In this document: positions 1-8,200 of the stretch, piece after piece
Numbering within the stretch: the first letter of the stretch is position 1
Layout of the letters: every line of letters starts with the position of its first letter
Source of the DNA: Alphaproteobacteria bacterium MedPE-SWcel
GTDB lineage: Bacteria; Pseudomonadota; Alphaproteobacteria; Rhodobacterales; Rhodobacteraceae
Length of the DNA: 41,760 bases
Direction of reading: 5' to 3'
Assembly (NCBI GenBank): GCA_001874255.1
Contig: MPDC01000030.1
Location: 1-41,760 of the forward strand
Position numbers and translations under genes: made by a program
Notes under the pieces: model-generated
Seen by the model: only the letters and a program-made list of their open reading frames with translations
What the model was told of the DNA's origin: nothing
The model's database searches: none

Positions 1-1
1 A

Positions 2-612
2 AGCTCAGGCGGCGTAAATGAGAACTTGGGGCGGCACGTGAAAGGGACAGGTCCAATCCTCGAAGAGCGTAAAGGCGAGATATCGCCGCGAATGCGCTCG
101 ATTTTGATCGGCCTTTACGGCGATTGGATGTGGATGGACGACCGCATCGACAAGGTGTCGGCAGAGATCGAAGAAATTAGTCGAACCGAAGAGAAGAGAA
201 CTGCGTCAACGTCATGTCGGTGCCGGGCATTGGCCCGATGATCTCGACGGCGATGGTTGCAGCGATCGGTGAAGGAGAAGCGTTTGATCGCGGGCGCGAC
301 TTTGCGGCGTGGGTGGGTTTGGTCCCCAGGCAATACAGCACCGGAGGACGAACGGTCCTTGGACGCATATCGAAGCGCGGCAGCAGGTATCTGAGGATGC
401 TGTTCGTTCAAGCGGCGAAGATCATCATGATGCGACCGCATCGTTGGCCGGACTTCAGCTTCGGTGCTTGGCTGGCACGAGCTTGCGAACGCATGCATCG
501 CAACAAGGCCGCCGTCGCCCTCGCAAACAAGTTGGCGCGGATGGCCTGGAGCATTCTGAGACACAAAACGGCGTTTGATGCGCCGAGAGATGAGGTTGCC
601 ATCGGCATTTAG
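2..612 (+). pseudogene. IS110-family transposase, 5'-truncated by window edge and frameshifted
   Basis: This is the C-terminal half of an IS110/IS116-type transposase. The reading frame from base 2 covers the linker region (DDRIDKVSAEIEEISRTEE), and the C-terminal transposase domain continues from about base 198 in another frame (VMSVPGIGPMISTAMVAAIG, then DFAAWVGLVPRQYSTGG and ISKRGSRYLRMLFVQAAK), which is the typical Transposase_20 signature. The N-terminal DEDD catalytic half lies outside the window. The frame break is explained by a tandem duplication of the five bases GAAGA (188-192 and 193-197): removing one copy joins ...RTEE directly to NCVNVMSVPGIG. The element is therefore probably inactive unless the two parts are expressed separately. 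The family call is firm. The element ends are not resolved: IS110 elements usually lack clear inverted repeats. Confidence 0.85.
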
Positions 613-965
613 CGACCCAAGGCAATCCAAAGGAGTTCGCGATAGATCGAAAGCATGGAACGGAAATATTACGCCCCCAAAGTCTGACGGCCCAAATGGT
701 CATAATCGACCTGTCCGCTAATGAGATCACGGCGCGTGCGTAACCCCAACAAGGCCACGACCCGCGTGTCGATCAACAGGCCGGATACATATCTGCGACT
801 TCCGAGAACATGCCAGAAATCATTTGCGAACAGCAGCCGGTACATACATTGGGCCGGGCAGGCCGCGCCGGAGGCGCGGCCTGCCCCCCGGCGATTTGCA
901 CAGCAAAGCGCAAACCCTCGCCCGCCCGCCATCCTGCCACGCAGACCTTCCTCTGACCCCGCCCC
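613..965. other. Gene-free stretch between IS110 remnant and MATE gene
   Basis: I see no credible coding frame on either strand. It probably holds the right end of the IS110 element, whose boundary I cannot fix, followed by the 3' flank of the minus-strand MATE gene. The only marked structure is the perfect hairpin at 856-886. Confidence 0.5.
856..886 (-). terminator. Perfect 14-bp hairpin downstream of MATE gene
   Basis: GGGCAGGCCGCGCC (856-869) is followed by a 3-base loop and its exact complement (873-886). It lies 80 bases past the stop of the minus-strand MATE gene, so a termination or mRNA 3'-end role is plausible. There is no T-run on either side, so it is not a classical intrinsic terminator. 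A REP-like palindrome is an alternative. Confidence 0.45.
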
Positions 966-2336
966 TCAGGCCGCAGCGACGGCGCCCAGCAGCCGGGGAT
1001 AGCGCGCCCCAAGGGTCACGGCGCGCGCCACATTCAGCACCATCACCGCCAACCACAGCCCGTGGTTGCCCAAGGTCGGCACAAAGACCGCCAGCGCCAG
1101 ACAATACAGGCCCACCGACTGCAGCATGGCGATCCGCATGTCCCGGGTCCAGGTGGCCCCGATGAAAATCCCGTCCAGCATATAGCTGGCAACACTGAAC
1201 AGCGGCGCCAGCGCCACCCAGAACAGGTACTCGCGCGCCACCGCGCGCACATCCGCCGCGGTTGTCATCAGGTCGATCAGCATCGGCCCGAAGATCCAGA
1301 AACAGCCGGCAATCAGGATCGACAGACCCAGCCCCCATTGCCCCGACACCGTCACGGCCCGGCGCAGGCGGCCGGGATCGCGGGCCCCCACCGCGCCGCC
1401 CACCAGCGCCTCGGCGCTGAAGGCAAACCCGTCCAGCGCAAAGGCCGTGATTTCGAGAAACTGGATCAGCACCTGATTGGCCGCCAATGTGGCATCGCCG
1501 AGGTCCGCTGCGAGAAAGAGAAACGTGGTGAAGGACACCGTCAACAGCACCGAGCGCACCATGATGTCGCCATTGACCTGCATCATCCGCCGCAGCCGCG
1601 CGCGATCAAAGATCCGGGCCCAATCATACCATTGATTGCCCCGGAACGCCGAACCGCAGAGCCAGAGCCCCAGCGCCAGGCCGGTCCATTCGGCCATCAG
1701 CGTCGCCGTCGCGACCCCCTCGACCCCCCAACCAAGGCCCAGAACAAACCACAGGTCCAACAGGATATTCAGCCCGTTCATCCAGATCTGCAGCACAAAG
1801 ACGCCGCGGGTGCGCTCCATCGCGATCAGCCATCCGGTGACCGCATAGAGGCCGATGGTCGCAGGCGCCCCCCAGATGCGGATCTCCAGATATTGCCGTG
1901 CCAGGCTCTCCACTTCGGCGCTCGCGGGCGAGAGCGCAAAGGCCCCCCAGAACACAAAGCCCTGCGCCAGGATGAAGATCAGCCCCGCCGCCGCCGCCAG
2001 GATCAGCCCCCGCATCAGCAAGGCGCCGGTCTCGGCGTCATCACCTGCGCCACGGGCCTGCGCCGCCAAGCCGGTGGTGCCCATGCGTAGGAAGCCGAAG
2101 ACCCAGTAGAGCGTCGACAGGATCACCGCGCTGATGCCGACCGCCCCGATCGGCGCCGCCTGCCCCAATTGCCCGACAACGCCGGTATCCACCGCGCCGA
2201 GGATCGGGACGGTGGCATTGGACAGCACGATGGGCAGCGCGATTTTCAGCACCCGTGCATGGGTGATCGGCCCCGCAGCCCCGGTCGCCGCAGCTTCAGT
2301 CGCCGCAGCTTCAGTCACCTCGGGCGTCTCCGCCAT
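966..2336 (-). CDS. MATE-family efflux transporter (DinF-like)
   Basis: This 456-aa polytopic inner-membrane protein is of the multidrug and toxic compound extrusion type, which exports cationic or drug-like compounds in exchange for Na+ or H+. After a 25-residue Ala/Glu/Thr-rich N-terminus it shows the family start (ITHARVLKIALPIVLSNATV, GAVDTGVVGQLGQ, GFLRMGTTGLAAQA) and about 12 hydrophobic segments. The second half repeats the first (ANQVLIQFLEITAFALDGFA). Length matches the family. The N-terminal extension contains a 15-bp tandem duplication (2286-2315), giving EAAATEAAAT. AAGGGA lies about 10 bases before the ATG. It is the last gene of a minus-strand set with two thioesterases, 26 bases downstream of the second. 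The substrate cannot be told from sequence. Confidence 0.9.
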   Translation of the reverse strand: MAETPEVTEAAATEAAATGAAGPITHARVLKIALPIVLSNATVPILGAVDTGVVGQLGQAAPIGAVGISAVILSTLYWVFGFLRMGTTGLAAQARGAGDDAETGALLMRGLILAAAAGLIFILAQGFVFWGAFALSPASAEVESLARQYLEIRIWGAPATIGLYAVTGWLIAMERTRGVFVLQIWMNGLNILLDLWFVLGLGWGVEGVATATLMAEWTGLALGLWLCGSAFRGNQWYDWARIFDRARLRRMMQVNGDIMVRSVLLTVSFTTFLFLAADLGDATLAANQVLIQFLEITAFALDGFAFSAEALVGGAVGARDPGRLRRAVTVSGQWGLGLSILIAGCFWIFGPMLIDLMTTAADVRAVAREYLFWVALAPLFSVASYMLDGIFIGATWTRDMRIAMLQSVGLYCLALAVFVPTLGNHGLWLAVMVLNVARAVTLGARYPRLLGAVAAA

Positions 2337-2362
2337 GTCAAACGTCCCTTGAAACGATCAGA

Positions 2363-2881
2363 TCAGCCCTCGGCCGCGCGGTCCTGCGGCATCAGGAAAT
2401 GGCCGGTGGCCTGGGCAAACAGCTTGTCCTTGTGATCCTGCCAGGCCGCCACCTGAACCGAGGCATAGCGCCGCCCCGACCGGTTGACTGTGGCGCGCGC
2501 GTACGAATCGCGCGGCAGGCCCGAGCGCAGGTAATCGACTGTGAAATCAATGGTCTTCGGCAGCCGCGGCATCTGGCCTGTCGTCATCGCCTCCACATCC
2601 AGTTCGCCGGATTCAAACTGCGGCCACAGGTGGAACCATTGCAGGGTGATCACCGCCGTGACCTCCAGAAAGGCTGCCGTCGCGCCGCCATGCACGGCAG
2701 GCAGCATGGGGTTGCCGATCAGGGCGTCATGGAAATGCATGGTAGAGGTCACCTCGTCCCCGCGCCGTTCAAAGGTGATGCCGAGAAAGCCGATATAGGG
2801 CACCGATTCGACCAGCGCGCTCAGGGCTGCATCGCGACGTTGCTTGATCACCTGTACGGGTTCCGGGCGGGGGCGGCTCAT
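2363..2881 (-). CDS. PaaI-type acyl-CoA thioesterase (hotdog fold), 172 aa
   Basis: A predicted cytosolic hydrolase of acyl-CoA thioesters. The hotdog core is recognisable from YIGFLGITFERRGDEVTSTM through the central helix motif AVHGGATAAFLEVTAV to the strand IDFTVDYLRSGLPRDSYARA. The usual helix Asp of PaaI-like enzymes is a Glu here (FLEVT), which is also seen in parts of the family. Its start codon overlaps the stop of the upstream thioesterase (ATGA, bases 2878-2881), so the two are translationally coupled and may form a hetero-oligomer or act on related substrates. The substrate is unknown. The proximity to acyl-CoA catabolism genes suggests acyl-CoA detoxification, which is inference. 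Confidence 0.85.
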   Translation of the reverse strand: MSRPRPEPVQVIKQRRDAALSALVESVPYIGFLGITFERRGDEVTSTMHFHDALIGNPMLPAVHGGATAAFLEVTAVITLQWFHLWPQFESGELDVEAMTTGQMPRLPKTIDFTVDYLRSGLPRDSYARATVNRSGRRYASVQVAAWQDHKDKLFAQATGHFLMPQDRAAEG

Positions 2882-3300
2882 CGTTTGATCTCCACGGTGA
2901 AGGCCCCGGAGGCAGTCGCCACGGGCGTTTCGGTCTCGTCATCGGTGGCCACAGCCCGCACGAAGGCGACGTTGCGGGTGACATGGTGGCAGGTGGCAGT
3001 GGTGCGGATGGTCTGCCCCGGCGTGGCGCCGCGCATATAGTCGATGCGCAGATCGATCGTGGCGGTGCTGGAGGGGGCGCTCGGGTGGCTCATCACGGCC
3101 GCGCCGCAGCAGGTATCCATCAGCGCCGAAACCGCGCCGCCGTGGATCACGCCCGTGTCCGGGTCGCCGATCAGTTTCGTGTCATAGGGCATCACGATCA
3201 CCGCGCGGCCATCGCCGATCTCGGTCAGCTCCATCCCCAGCGCCCGCGAATGCGGGATTGCTTCGATGAACTGGCGCGCCAGTTGGGTCTTGTCGGCCAT
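2878..3300 (-). CDS. PaaI-type acyl-CoA thioesterase (hotdog fold), 140 aa
   Basis: This is a short hotdog thioesterase with the PaaI signature DTGVIHGGAVSALMDTCCGAAV, including the helix Asp (ALMD) expected to activate water, and the closing strands ATIDLRIDYMRGATPG. I place the start at the ATG at 3300 (MADKTQLARQF), because AAGGAG lies 6 bases upstream on the coding strand. A frame extension to 3357 lacks such a site and adds a non-homologous leader. It is the first gene of the minus-strand thioesterase-thioesterase-MATE set and is divergent from the MerR gene at 3427; the 126-base gap holds both promoters. Confidence 0.88.
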   Translation of the reverse strand: MADKTQLARQFIEAIPHSRALGMELTEIGDGRAVIVMPYDTKLIGDPDTGVIHGGAVSALMDTCCGAAVMSHPSAPSSTATIDLRIDYMRGATPGQTIRTTATCHHVTRNVAFVRAVATDDETETPVATASGAFTVEIKR

Positions 3301-3426
3301 GTGGTGCTCCTTGCCCGGATGTCCCCCTTTTATTCCGCGCTGCCTGCCAAAGCGCAAGGGCTGCGGAAACTCCTAGTTGCACCGCTTGGTTCAGTTGCAT
3401 AGGTTGCGCCACAAGGGAGGATGTGG

Positions 3427-3795
3427 ATGACCGAGACATTACTGTCATTCAAGGAGATGTGCGCGCAGTTCGAAGTGACCCCGCGCACCCTTCGGTATTA
3501 TGAATACATCGAACTGCTGAAGCCGGAGCGCCAGGGCCGGTCGCGGTTCTACGGCCCCCGCGAGGTCGCGCGCATGAAGCTGATCCTGCGCGGCCGGAAG
3601 TTCGGCTTCCAGCTGGAAGAGATCCGTCAATGGCTGATGATCTATGACAACGAAGGCAACGCGGCGCAGATGCGCGCCTTCATCGAAATGGCCGACCGCC
3701 AAATGACAGAGCTGCAGTCGCAACGCCAACAGATCGAGGACGCGATGACCGAACTGGGATCGCTCCGCGAGGCCACGCTGAAGCTGCTCGACTGA
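3427..3795 (+). CDS. MerR-family transcriptional regulator (first of two)
   Basis: A DNA-binding regulator with an N-terminal winged helix (SFKEMCAQFEVTPRTLRYYE, then LILRGRKFGFQLEEIRQWL) and a C-terminal dimerisation coiled coil (about residues 80-118). There is no Cys cluster for metal sensing, so the effector is probably organic, such as an acyl-CoA. The ATG at 3427 is preferred over the one at 3421, because AAGGGAGG (3413-3420) is then spaced 6 bases. It is a close paralogue of the next gene (both share MC..F.VTPRTLR.YE, LKLILRG or MKLILRG, and FGF.LEEIRQ). MerR proteins of this kind control branched-chain amino acid or fatty acid catabolism in Proteobacteria (LiuR-like). That role is inferred from the following beta-oxidation genes. 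Confidence 0.88.
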   Translation: MTETLLSFKEMCAQFEVTPRTLRYYEYIELLKPERQGRSRFYGPREVARMKLILRGRKFGFQLEEIRQWLMIYDNEGNAAQMRAFIEMADRQMTELQSQRQQIEDAMTELGSLREATLKLLD

Positions 3796-4126
3796 GGGCC
3801 AACCAACAGCCGGGCGCCCCAGCAGTCCGGTATGGTTTCGGCGCGGACTGGCCCCACCGGGACAGAACCGAAGAATCCCCCCTGATCCCCCCTGCGCCGA
3901 GCCCCCTCGGCGCAGTTTTAGTTTCAGCGTTCATTTTTACGCGGTTTTCGCGATCCAACCGGACGGTTTCGGGTCAGGATTTAGGTGACGTTGCGTCACC
4001 CCAACCTGTCACAACGTCACTTTTCAAAGTGACGCGGCGTCGAAGTTACGTAAACGTAAAGTTCATGTTGTAACCTTTGGGCAGACGCCTAAAGTTGACG
4101 TTGTGACCATCAACGTAAAGAGACCC
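3796..4126. promoter_or_regulatory. Operator-rich intergenic region upstream of second MerR gene
   Basis: These 331 non-coding bases are locally poorer in GC and packed with symmetric elements. They include GTGACG-TTG-CGTCAC (3985-3999), CGTCAC with an 8-base loop to GTGACG (4015-4034), the palindrome TTACGT-AA-ACGTAA (4046-4059), and a further ACGTAAAG at 4113-4120 repeating 4054-4061. The TTACGT palindrome resembles, from memory, LiuR-type MerR sites. The most likely reading is autoregulation by one or both MerR proteins plus control of the downstream acyl-CoA dehydrogenase. The first hairpins could also serve as terminator for the upstream MerR gene, although no T-run follows a strong stem. 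Confidence 0.65.
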
Positions 4127-4528
4127 ATGACCGAAGACATCAAATCCATTCGCGAGATGTGCGACGAATTCGGAGTGACTCCGCGCACGTTGCGATTCTA
4201 CGAAGCCAAGGAACTGTTGTTTCCGACCCGGGATGGTCAGAAGCGTCTGTTCACCAAACGCGACCGCGCCCGGCTGAAACTGATTCTGCGCGGCAAGCGC
4301 TTTGGCTTCAGCCTGGAGGAAATCCGCCAGCTTCTGGACCTCTATCACATGGGCGACCAGCAGCTGACCCAGCTGAGCCGCACCTATGAGATCGCTCAGG
4401 ACCGGCTGGCCGACATGGAGCGTCAGCGCGACGAGCTGAACGAGGCCATCGACGACCTGAAAGATCAGCTGAAATGGGGCGAGAAAGTCATCGCCTCCAT
4501 GCGAAACGGTGCGAAGGCCGCGGAATAA
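4127..4528 (+). CDS. MerR-family transcriptional regulator (second of two)
   Basis: This 133-aa regulator has an N-terminal MerR winged helix (SIREMCDEFGVTPRTLRFYE, LKLILRGKRFGFSLEEIRQL) and a long C-terminal coiled coil (DRLADMERQRDELNEAIDDL). No metal-binding Cys are present. I choose the ATG at 4127 rather than a GTG at 4103: the GTG would put the ACGTAAAG element inside the coding region, and AAAGAGA sits just before 4127. The acyl-CoA dehydrogenase follows 96 bases later with no terminator between, so the two are probably co-transcribed. It likely senses an acyl-CoA and controls this locus (inference from context and paralogy). Confidence 0.88.
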   Translation: MTEDIKSIREMCDEFGVTPRTLRFYEAKELLFPTRDGQKRLFTKRDRARLKLILRGKRFGFSLEEIRQLLDLYHMGDQQLTQLSRTYEIAQDRLADMERQRDELNEAIDDLKDQLKWGEKVIASMRNGAKAAE

Positions 4529-4624
4529 TCCCGCAGGCCCTCGCGCAGCCGGCCATTCGGCCACCCGGCCCCACGTGCCGCCCATTTTCTGACCGCGCCA
4601 CCGGCGCAACCGACGAGGAACGCG

Positions 4625-6406
4625 ATGCCAAGCTACACCGCCCCCACCAAGGACACTCAATTCGTCCTGCATGACGTGCTGAATATCAAAGACTCCGGTA
4701 TTCCGGGCTATGACGAGCTTGAACCGGAGTTCACCGGCGCCGTGCTTGAAGAAGCGGGCAAGATCGCCAGCGCCGTGCTGCATCCGCTGAACACGGTGGG
4801 CGACACCGAAGGCTGCCGGCTGGAAAACGGGGTGGTCTATACGCCCACCGGCTTCAAGGACGCGTTCGAGCAGGTCAAGGAGGGCGGCTGGACCGGTCTC
4901 GACATGCCGGAACAATACGGCGGTCAGAACATGCCCTATGTCATGGGCACCGCCGTGGGCGAGTTCTTCTCGGCGGCGAACCAGGCCTTCACCATGTATC
5001 AGGGCCTGACCCATGGTGCGGCCTCGGCCATTCTGGTACATGGTACGGACGCGCAGAAGGATACGTATCTGCCCAAGATGGTGTCCTGCGAATGGACCGG
5101 CACCATGAACCTGACGGAGCCCCACTGCGGCACCGATCTCGGGCTGATGCGCACCAAGGCAGAGCCGCAGGACGACGGCTCCTACAAGATCACCGGCCAG
5201 AAGATCTTTATCTCGGCGGGCGATCACGACATGGCAGAGAACGTCATCCATCTGGTGCTTGCCAAGATCCCCGGCGGCCCCGAGGGCATCAAGGGCGTGT
5301 CGCTGTTCATCGTACCGAAGTTCATCGTCAACGAGGACGGCACGCCCGGCAGCCGCAACGGCGTCTCGGTCGGCAAGATTGAAGAGAAGATGGGCATCCA
5401 CGGCAATTCCACCTGCGTGATGGATTATGACGCGGCCACCGGCTGGTTGCTGGGCGACATGCACAAGGGCATGCGCGCCATGTTCACCATGATGAACGAG
5501 GCCCGGCTGGGGGTCGGCATGCAGGGGCTGGCGCAGGCCGAAGCCGCCTATCAGAACGCGCTGGACTATGCCAAGGACCGCCTGCAGGGGCGCGATGTGA
5601 CCGGCGTCAAGAACCCCGACGGCCCGGCAGATCCGCTGATCGTGCACCCGGACATCCGCCGCAACCTGATGGATCAAAAGAGCTTTGCCGAGGGCGCGCG
5701 GGCGTTCCTGCTGTGGGGCGCGATGCTGATCGACAAGGCGCATCGCGGCGAGGACAAGGACGCCGACGGGCTGATCTCGCTGATGACGCCGGTCATCAAG
5801 GGCTTCTTGACCGACAAGGGCTATGACATGACCGTGCAGGCGCAGCAGGTCTATGGCGGTCATGGCTACATCGAGGAATGGGGCATGTCGCAATACACCC
5901 GCGACGCCCGTATCGCGATGATCTACGAGGGCGCCAATGGCGTTCAGGCGCTGGATCTGGTCGGCCGCAAACTGGCACAGGATGGCGGCAAACACGTCAT
6001 GGCCTTCTTTGATCTGGTCAAGGGGTTCTGCAAGGAAAACGGCGATATTTCCGAGGCCTACACCAAGGAGTTCATCGATCCGTTGAAGGCGGCCTCAAAG
6101 GATCTGCAGGCGGCGGGCATGTATTTCATGCAAAACGGCATGAAAAACCCGAACAACGCCCTCGCCGGATCCTATGACTTCATGCATATGTTCGGCCATG
6201 TCTGCCTCGGCCTGATGTGGGCGATGATGGGCAAGGCGGCGCAGACGGCACTTGACGCAGGGACCTCTGACGCGGCGTTCTACGAGACAAAGCTCGCCAC
6301 CGGCCGCTACTACATGGCACGTCAGTTGCCCGCGACAAAACTGCATCTCGCCCGCATCGAGACCGGCGCCGACACGGTGATGGCGCTTGCGGCCGATCAG
6401 TTCTGA
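4625..6406 (+). CDS. Acyl-CoA dehydrogenase, large type (FadE/DmdC-like), 593 aa
   Basis: A FAD-dependent alpha,beta-dehydrogenase of acyl-CoA thioesters. It has the large architecture of about 590 aa: an N-terminal helical domain, the FAD/substrate core ([35 protein letters not shown]), the helical C-domain ([20 protein letters not shown]) and an extra C-terminal domain. The catalytic Glu is expected in [18 protein letters not shown] (E435). This architecture is shared by 3-methylmercaptopropionyl-CoA dehydrogenase (DmdC) of the DMSP demethylation pathway and by fatty acyl-CoA dehydrogenases of Rhodobacteraceae, and sequence alone does not separate them. The neighbouring thiolase and FadB favour fatty acid oxidation. 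GAGGAA precedes the ATG at a normal distance. Confidence 0.9.
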   Translation: MPSYTAPTKDTQFVLHDVLNIKDSGIPGYDELEPEFTGAVLEEAGKIASAVLHPLNTVGDTEGCRLENGVVYTPTGFKDAFEQVKEGGWTGLDMPEQYGGQNMPYVMGTAVGEFFSAANQAFTMYQGLTHGAASAILVHGTDAQKDTYLPKMVSCEWTGTMNLTEPHCGTDLGLMRTKAEPQDDGSYKITGQKIFISAGDHDMAENVIHLVLAKIPGGPEGIKGVSLFIVPKFIVNEDGTPGSRNGVSVGKIEEKMGIHGNSTCVMDYDAATGWLLGDMHKGMRAMFTMMNEARLGVGMQGLAQAEAAYQNALDYAKDRLQGRDVTGVKNPDGPADPLIVHPDIRRNLMDQKSFAEGARAFLLWGAMLIDKAHRGEDKDADGLISLMTPVIKGFLTDKGYDMTVQAQQVYGGHGYIEEWGMSQYTRDARIAMIYEGANGVQALDLVGRKLAQDGGKHVMAFFDLVKGFCKENGDISEAYTKEFIDPLKAASKDLQAAGMYFMQNGMKNPNNALAGSYDFMHMFGHVCLGLMWAMMGKAAQTALDAGTSDAAFYETKLATGRYYMARQLPATKLHLARIETGADTVMALAADQF

Positions 6407-6430
6407 CTGCAGCAGACTGTGACCTGATAA

Positions 6431-6459
6431 ACGGATGCGCCTTTCGGGGCGCATTCCGT
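6431..6459 (+). other. Intercistronic hairpin after large acyl-CoA dehydrogenase
   Basis: ACGGA-TGCGCC pairs with GGCGCA-(T)-TCCGT around a 6-base loop, with one bulged T. There is no following T-run, so partial termination or protection of the upstream mRNA is more likely than full termination. Confidence 0.5.
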
Positions 6460-6503
6460 CCCTGTGACGGCCGGGGCGCATTTGGAAATGAGAGGATCCG
6501 AAT

Positions 6504-6716
6504 ATGCCCAAACGCTTTCGCCTGACCCGCCGTTTTCCCGTCGCCATGACGGAGGACGGCTATCGCAGGCTGAAACGGTTTGCCCATGAGGCCGGTCTGG
6601 ATGAGGGAGAAGCCCTGTCCTTCCTGTTCGAGCATTTCGACAGCGTGACGGACAATGAAAACCTGAGCCACCGGCTGCGGCTGTTCAATGCCGGGCTGGA
6701 GGCGCGAAAACGCTAG
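6504..6716 (+). CDS. Small basic conserved-looking protein, 70 aa, function unknown
   Basis: This short reading frame ([20 protein letters not shown]...) has the codon bias of its neighbours and an AGAGGAT stretch about 8 bases before the ATG. The N-terminus is strongly basic and the rest is mainly helical and acidic ([20 protein letters not shown]). The residues around 10-38 ([20 protein letters not shown]) resemble the helices of small ribbon-helix-helix or antitoxin-like proteins, but I do not recognise a family. It sits between two acyl-CoA dehydrogenase genes, 35 bases before the second, and is probably co-transcribed with it. Confidence 0.7.
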   Translation: MPKRFRLTRRFPVAMTEDGYRRLKRFAHEAGLDEGEALSFLFEHFDSVTDNENLSHRLRLFNAGLEARKR

Positions 6717-6751
6717 CGCCGGTCGCAAAGATCGCGCCAAAGGGGAGAGAG

Positions 6752-7915
6752 ATGGACGCAGATTTGGATTTTCGGTCCTCTTCCGCATGGATGACCGACG
6801 AACATCAGATGCTGGCCGATATGACCCGGAGCTTCATCGGCAAGGAATGGGCACCGAAGTTCGAAACCTGGCGCAAGCAGGGCGAGATGGACCGCTCGAC
6901 CTGGTCCGAGGCGGGTGAGCTGGGCTTGCTCTGCCCCTCTGTCCCCGAGGAATATGGCGGCGTTGGCGGCGATTTTGGCCATGAGGCGGCGATCTTGATC
7001 GAAGCCAGCCGCGCCAATCTCGCCAGCTGGGGCCATGGCATCCACTCCGGAATTGTGGCGCATTATATCCTGTCCTATGGCACCGAGGAACAGAAGCAAC
7101 GGTGGCTGCCCGGGATGATTTCCGGCGCGCTGGTCGGTGCCCTGGCAATGACCGAACCGTCCACGGGCTCGGATGTGCAGGCGATCAGGACAAAGGCGGT
7201 ACAGGACGGAAATATGTACCGGCTGACCGGACAGAAGACTTTCATCACCAACGGCCAGCACGCCAACCTGATCCTGGTTGCGGCCAAGACCGATCCCGCG
7301 CAGGGCGCGAAGGGCATATCCCTTGTAGCGCTGGAGACTGACCACGCCGAAGGCTTCACCCGCGGTCGGAATCTGGAAAAGGTCGGTCTGCATGCGGCGG
7401 ACACTTCTGAATTGTTCTTCGACGATATCCCGGTCCCGCCGGAAAACATCCTTGGCGGGCGCGAGGGGCAGGGTTTTTACCAGATGATGCAGCAGCTGCC
7501 TCAGGAACGGCTGATCATCGCCTGCGGCGCGGTCGGCGCCATGCAGGGGGCGGTCGAACGCACCATCGCCTACTGCAAACAGCGCGAGGCCTTCGGAGGC
7601 CCCCTCACCCAATTTCAGAACACCCGTTTCAAGCTGGCCGAATGCCTCACCAAAAGCAAAGTTGCCCGCGCCTTCCTTGATGAGTGCATGGTGGAGCACC
7701 TACGTGGAGAGTTGACGGTCGCAAAGGCCGCGATGGCAAAATACTGGATCACGGATACGCAAGGAGACGTGCTGGACGATTGCCTGCAACTCCACGGCGG
7801 CTATGGCTTCATGCAGGAATACGCGGTGGCGGAAATGTGGGCAGATGCGCGCGTTCAACGCATCTACGGGGGCACGAATGAGATCATGAAGGAATTGATT
7901 GCGAGGTCGTTGTGA
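6752..7915 (+). CDS. Acyl-CoA dehydrogenase, 387 aa
   Basis: A FAD-dependent acyl-CoA dehydrogenase of standard size. Visible motifs are the FAD-binding region ([36 protein letters not shown]), the helix [20 protein letters not shown], and the C-terminal [32 protein letters not shown]. The C-terminal position that carries the catalytic Glu in short/medium-chain enzymes is Gly (IYGG). The base is therefore more likely E252 in [10 protein letters not shown], the arrangement seen in isovaleryl- and long-chain-type dehydrogenases. The substrate is uncertain. AAAGGGGAGAG lies directly upstream of the ATG. A 36-base repeat that looks like a terminator follows 33 bases after the stop. Confidence 0.9.
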   Translation: MDADLDFRSSSAWMTDEHQMLADMTRSFIGKEWAPKFETWRKQGEMDRSTWSEAGELGLLCPSVPEEYGGVGGDFGHEAAILIEASRANLASWGHGIHSGIVAHYILSYGTEEQKQRWLPGMISGALVGALAMTEPSTGSDVQAIRTKAVQDGNMYRLTGQKTFITNGQHANLILVAAKTDPAQGAKGISLVALETDHAEGFTRGRNLEKVGLHAADTSELFFDDIPVPPENILGGREGQGFYQMMQQLPQERLIIACGAVGAMQGAVERTIAYCKQREAFGGPLTQFQNTRFKLAECLTKSKVARAFLDECMVEHLRGELTVAKAAMAKYWITDTQGDVLDDCLQLHGGYGFMQEYAVAEMWADARVQRIYGGTNEIMKELIARSL

Positions 7916-7948
7916 CACATCAGTCGCTGCTCTGTGATGCGCTCGATG

Positions 7949-7984
7949 GATGCCTCCGGCGGAGGTATTTTGGAAAAGATGAAA
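7949..7984 (+). repeat. 36-base dispersed repeat with terminator-like hairpin, copy 1
   Basis: It starts GATGCCTCCGGCGGAGG and ends AAAAGATGAAA. The core stem CCTCCG-g-CGGAGG is followed by TATTTT. Another copy at 33201-33236 on the minus strand matches at 34 of 36 bases. Both lie just past the stop of a gene on the same strand, which suggests a transcription terminator module that has spread through the genome. Confidence 0.75.
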
Positions 7985-7991
7985 GCAAGGG

Positions 7992-8033
7992 GTGCATCCG
8001 CCCCCTGGCCTTTCGCCTAATGGGCGGATGCAC
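7992..8033 (+). other. Strong 12-bp hairpin beside the 36-base repeat
   Basis: GTGCATCCGCCC (7992-8003) and GGGCGGATGCAC (8022-8033) are exact inverted copies around an 18-base loop. It follows the repeat at 7949-7984 closely and may be part of the same 3'-end region, or a second terminator. The T-rich stretch after it (CTTTCACCTTTT) is weak. Confidence 0.55.
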
Positions 8034-8139
8034 TTTCACCTTTTACGGCCATCGGCTCCTCAGCCTGTACCGCATGGCCATATTGTTGCCATCTTGGTTA
8101 ACAATCGCCAAACATATTTCACTTTTTGAGAAATACCTC

Positions 8140-8168
8140 ACGGGGGTGCGGGGGTGTGAAACCCCCGT
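8140..8168 (+). other. Leader hairpin upstream of GST-like gene
   Basis: ACGGGGGT (8140-8147) and ACCCCCGT (8161-8168) form an 8-bp stem 32 bases before the start codon of the GST-like gene. It lies in the probable 5' untranslated region, after a locally AT-richer stretch (about 8080-8135) that could hold the promoter. Confidence 0.45.
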
Positions 8169-8200
8169 CGCGACATATAATTCACGAGGGACAGCTTGAT

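Noticed and set aside
3985-4034. Intrinsic terminator for the first MerR gene
   Set aside because: The GTGACG/CGTCAC stems are only 6 bp, not followed by a T-run, and repeat in a manner more typical of operators.
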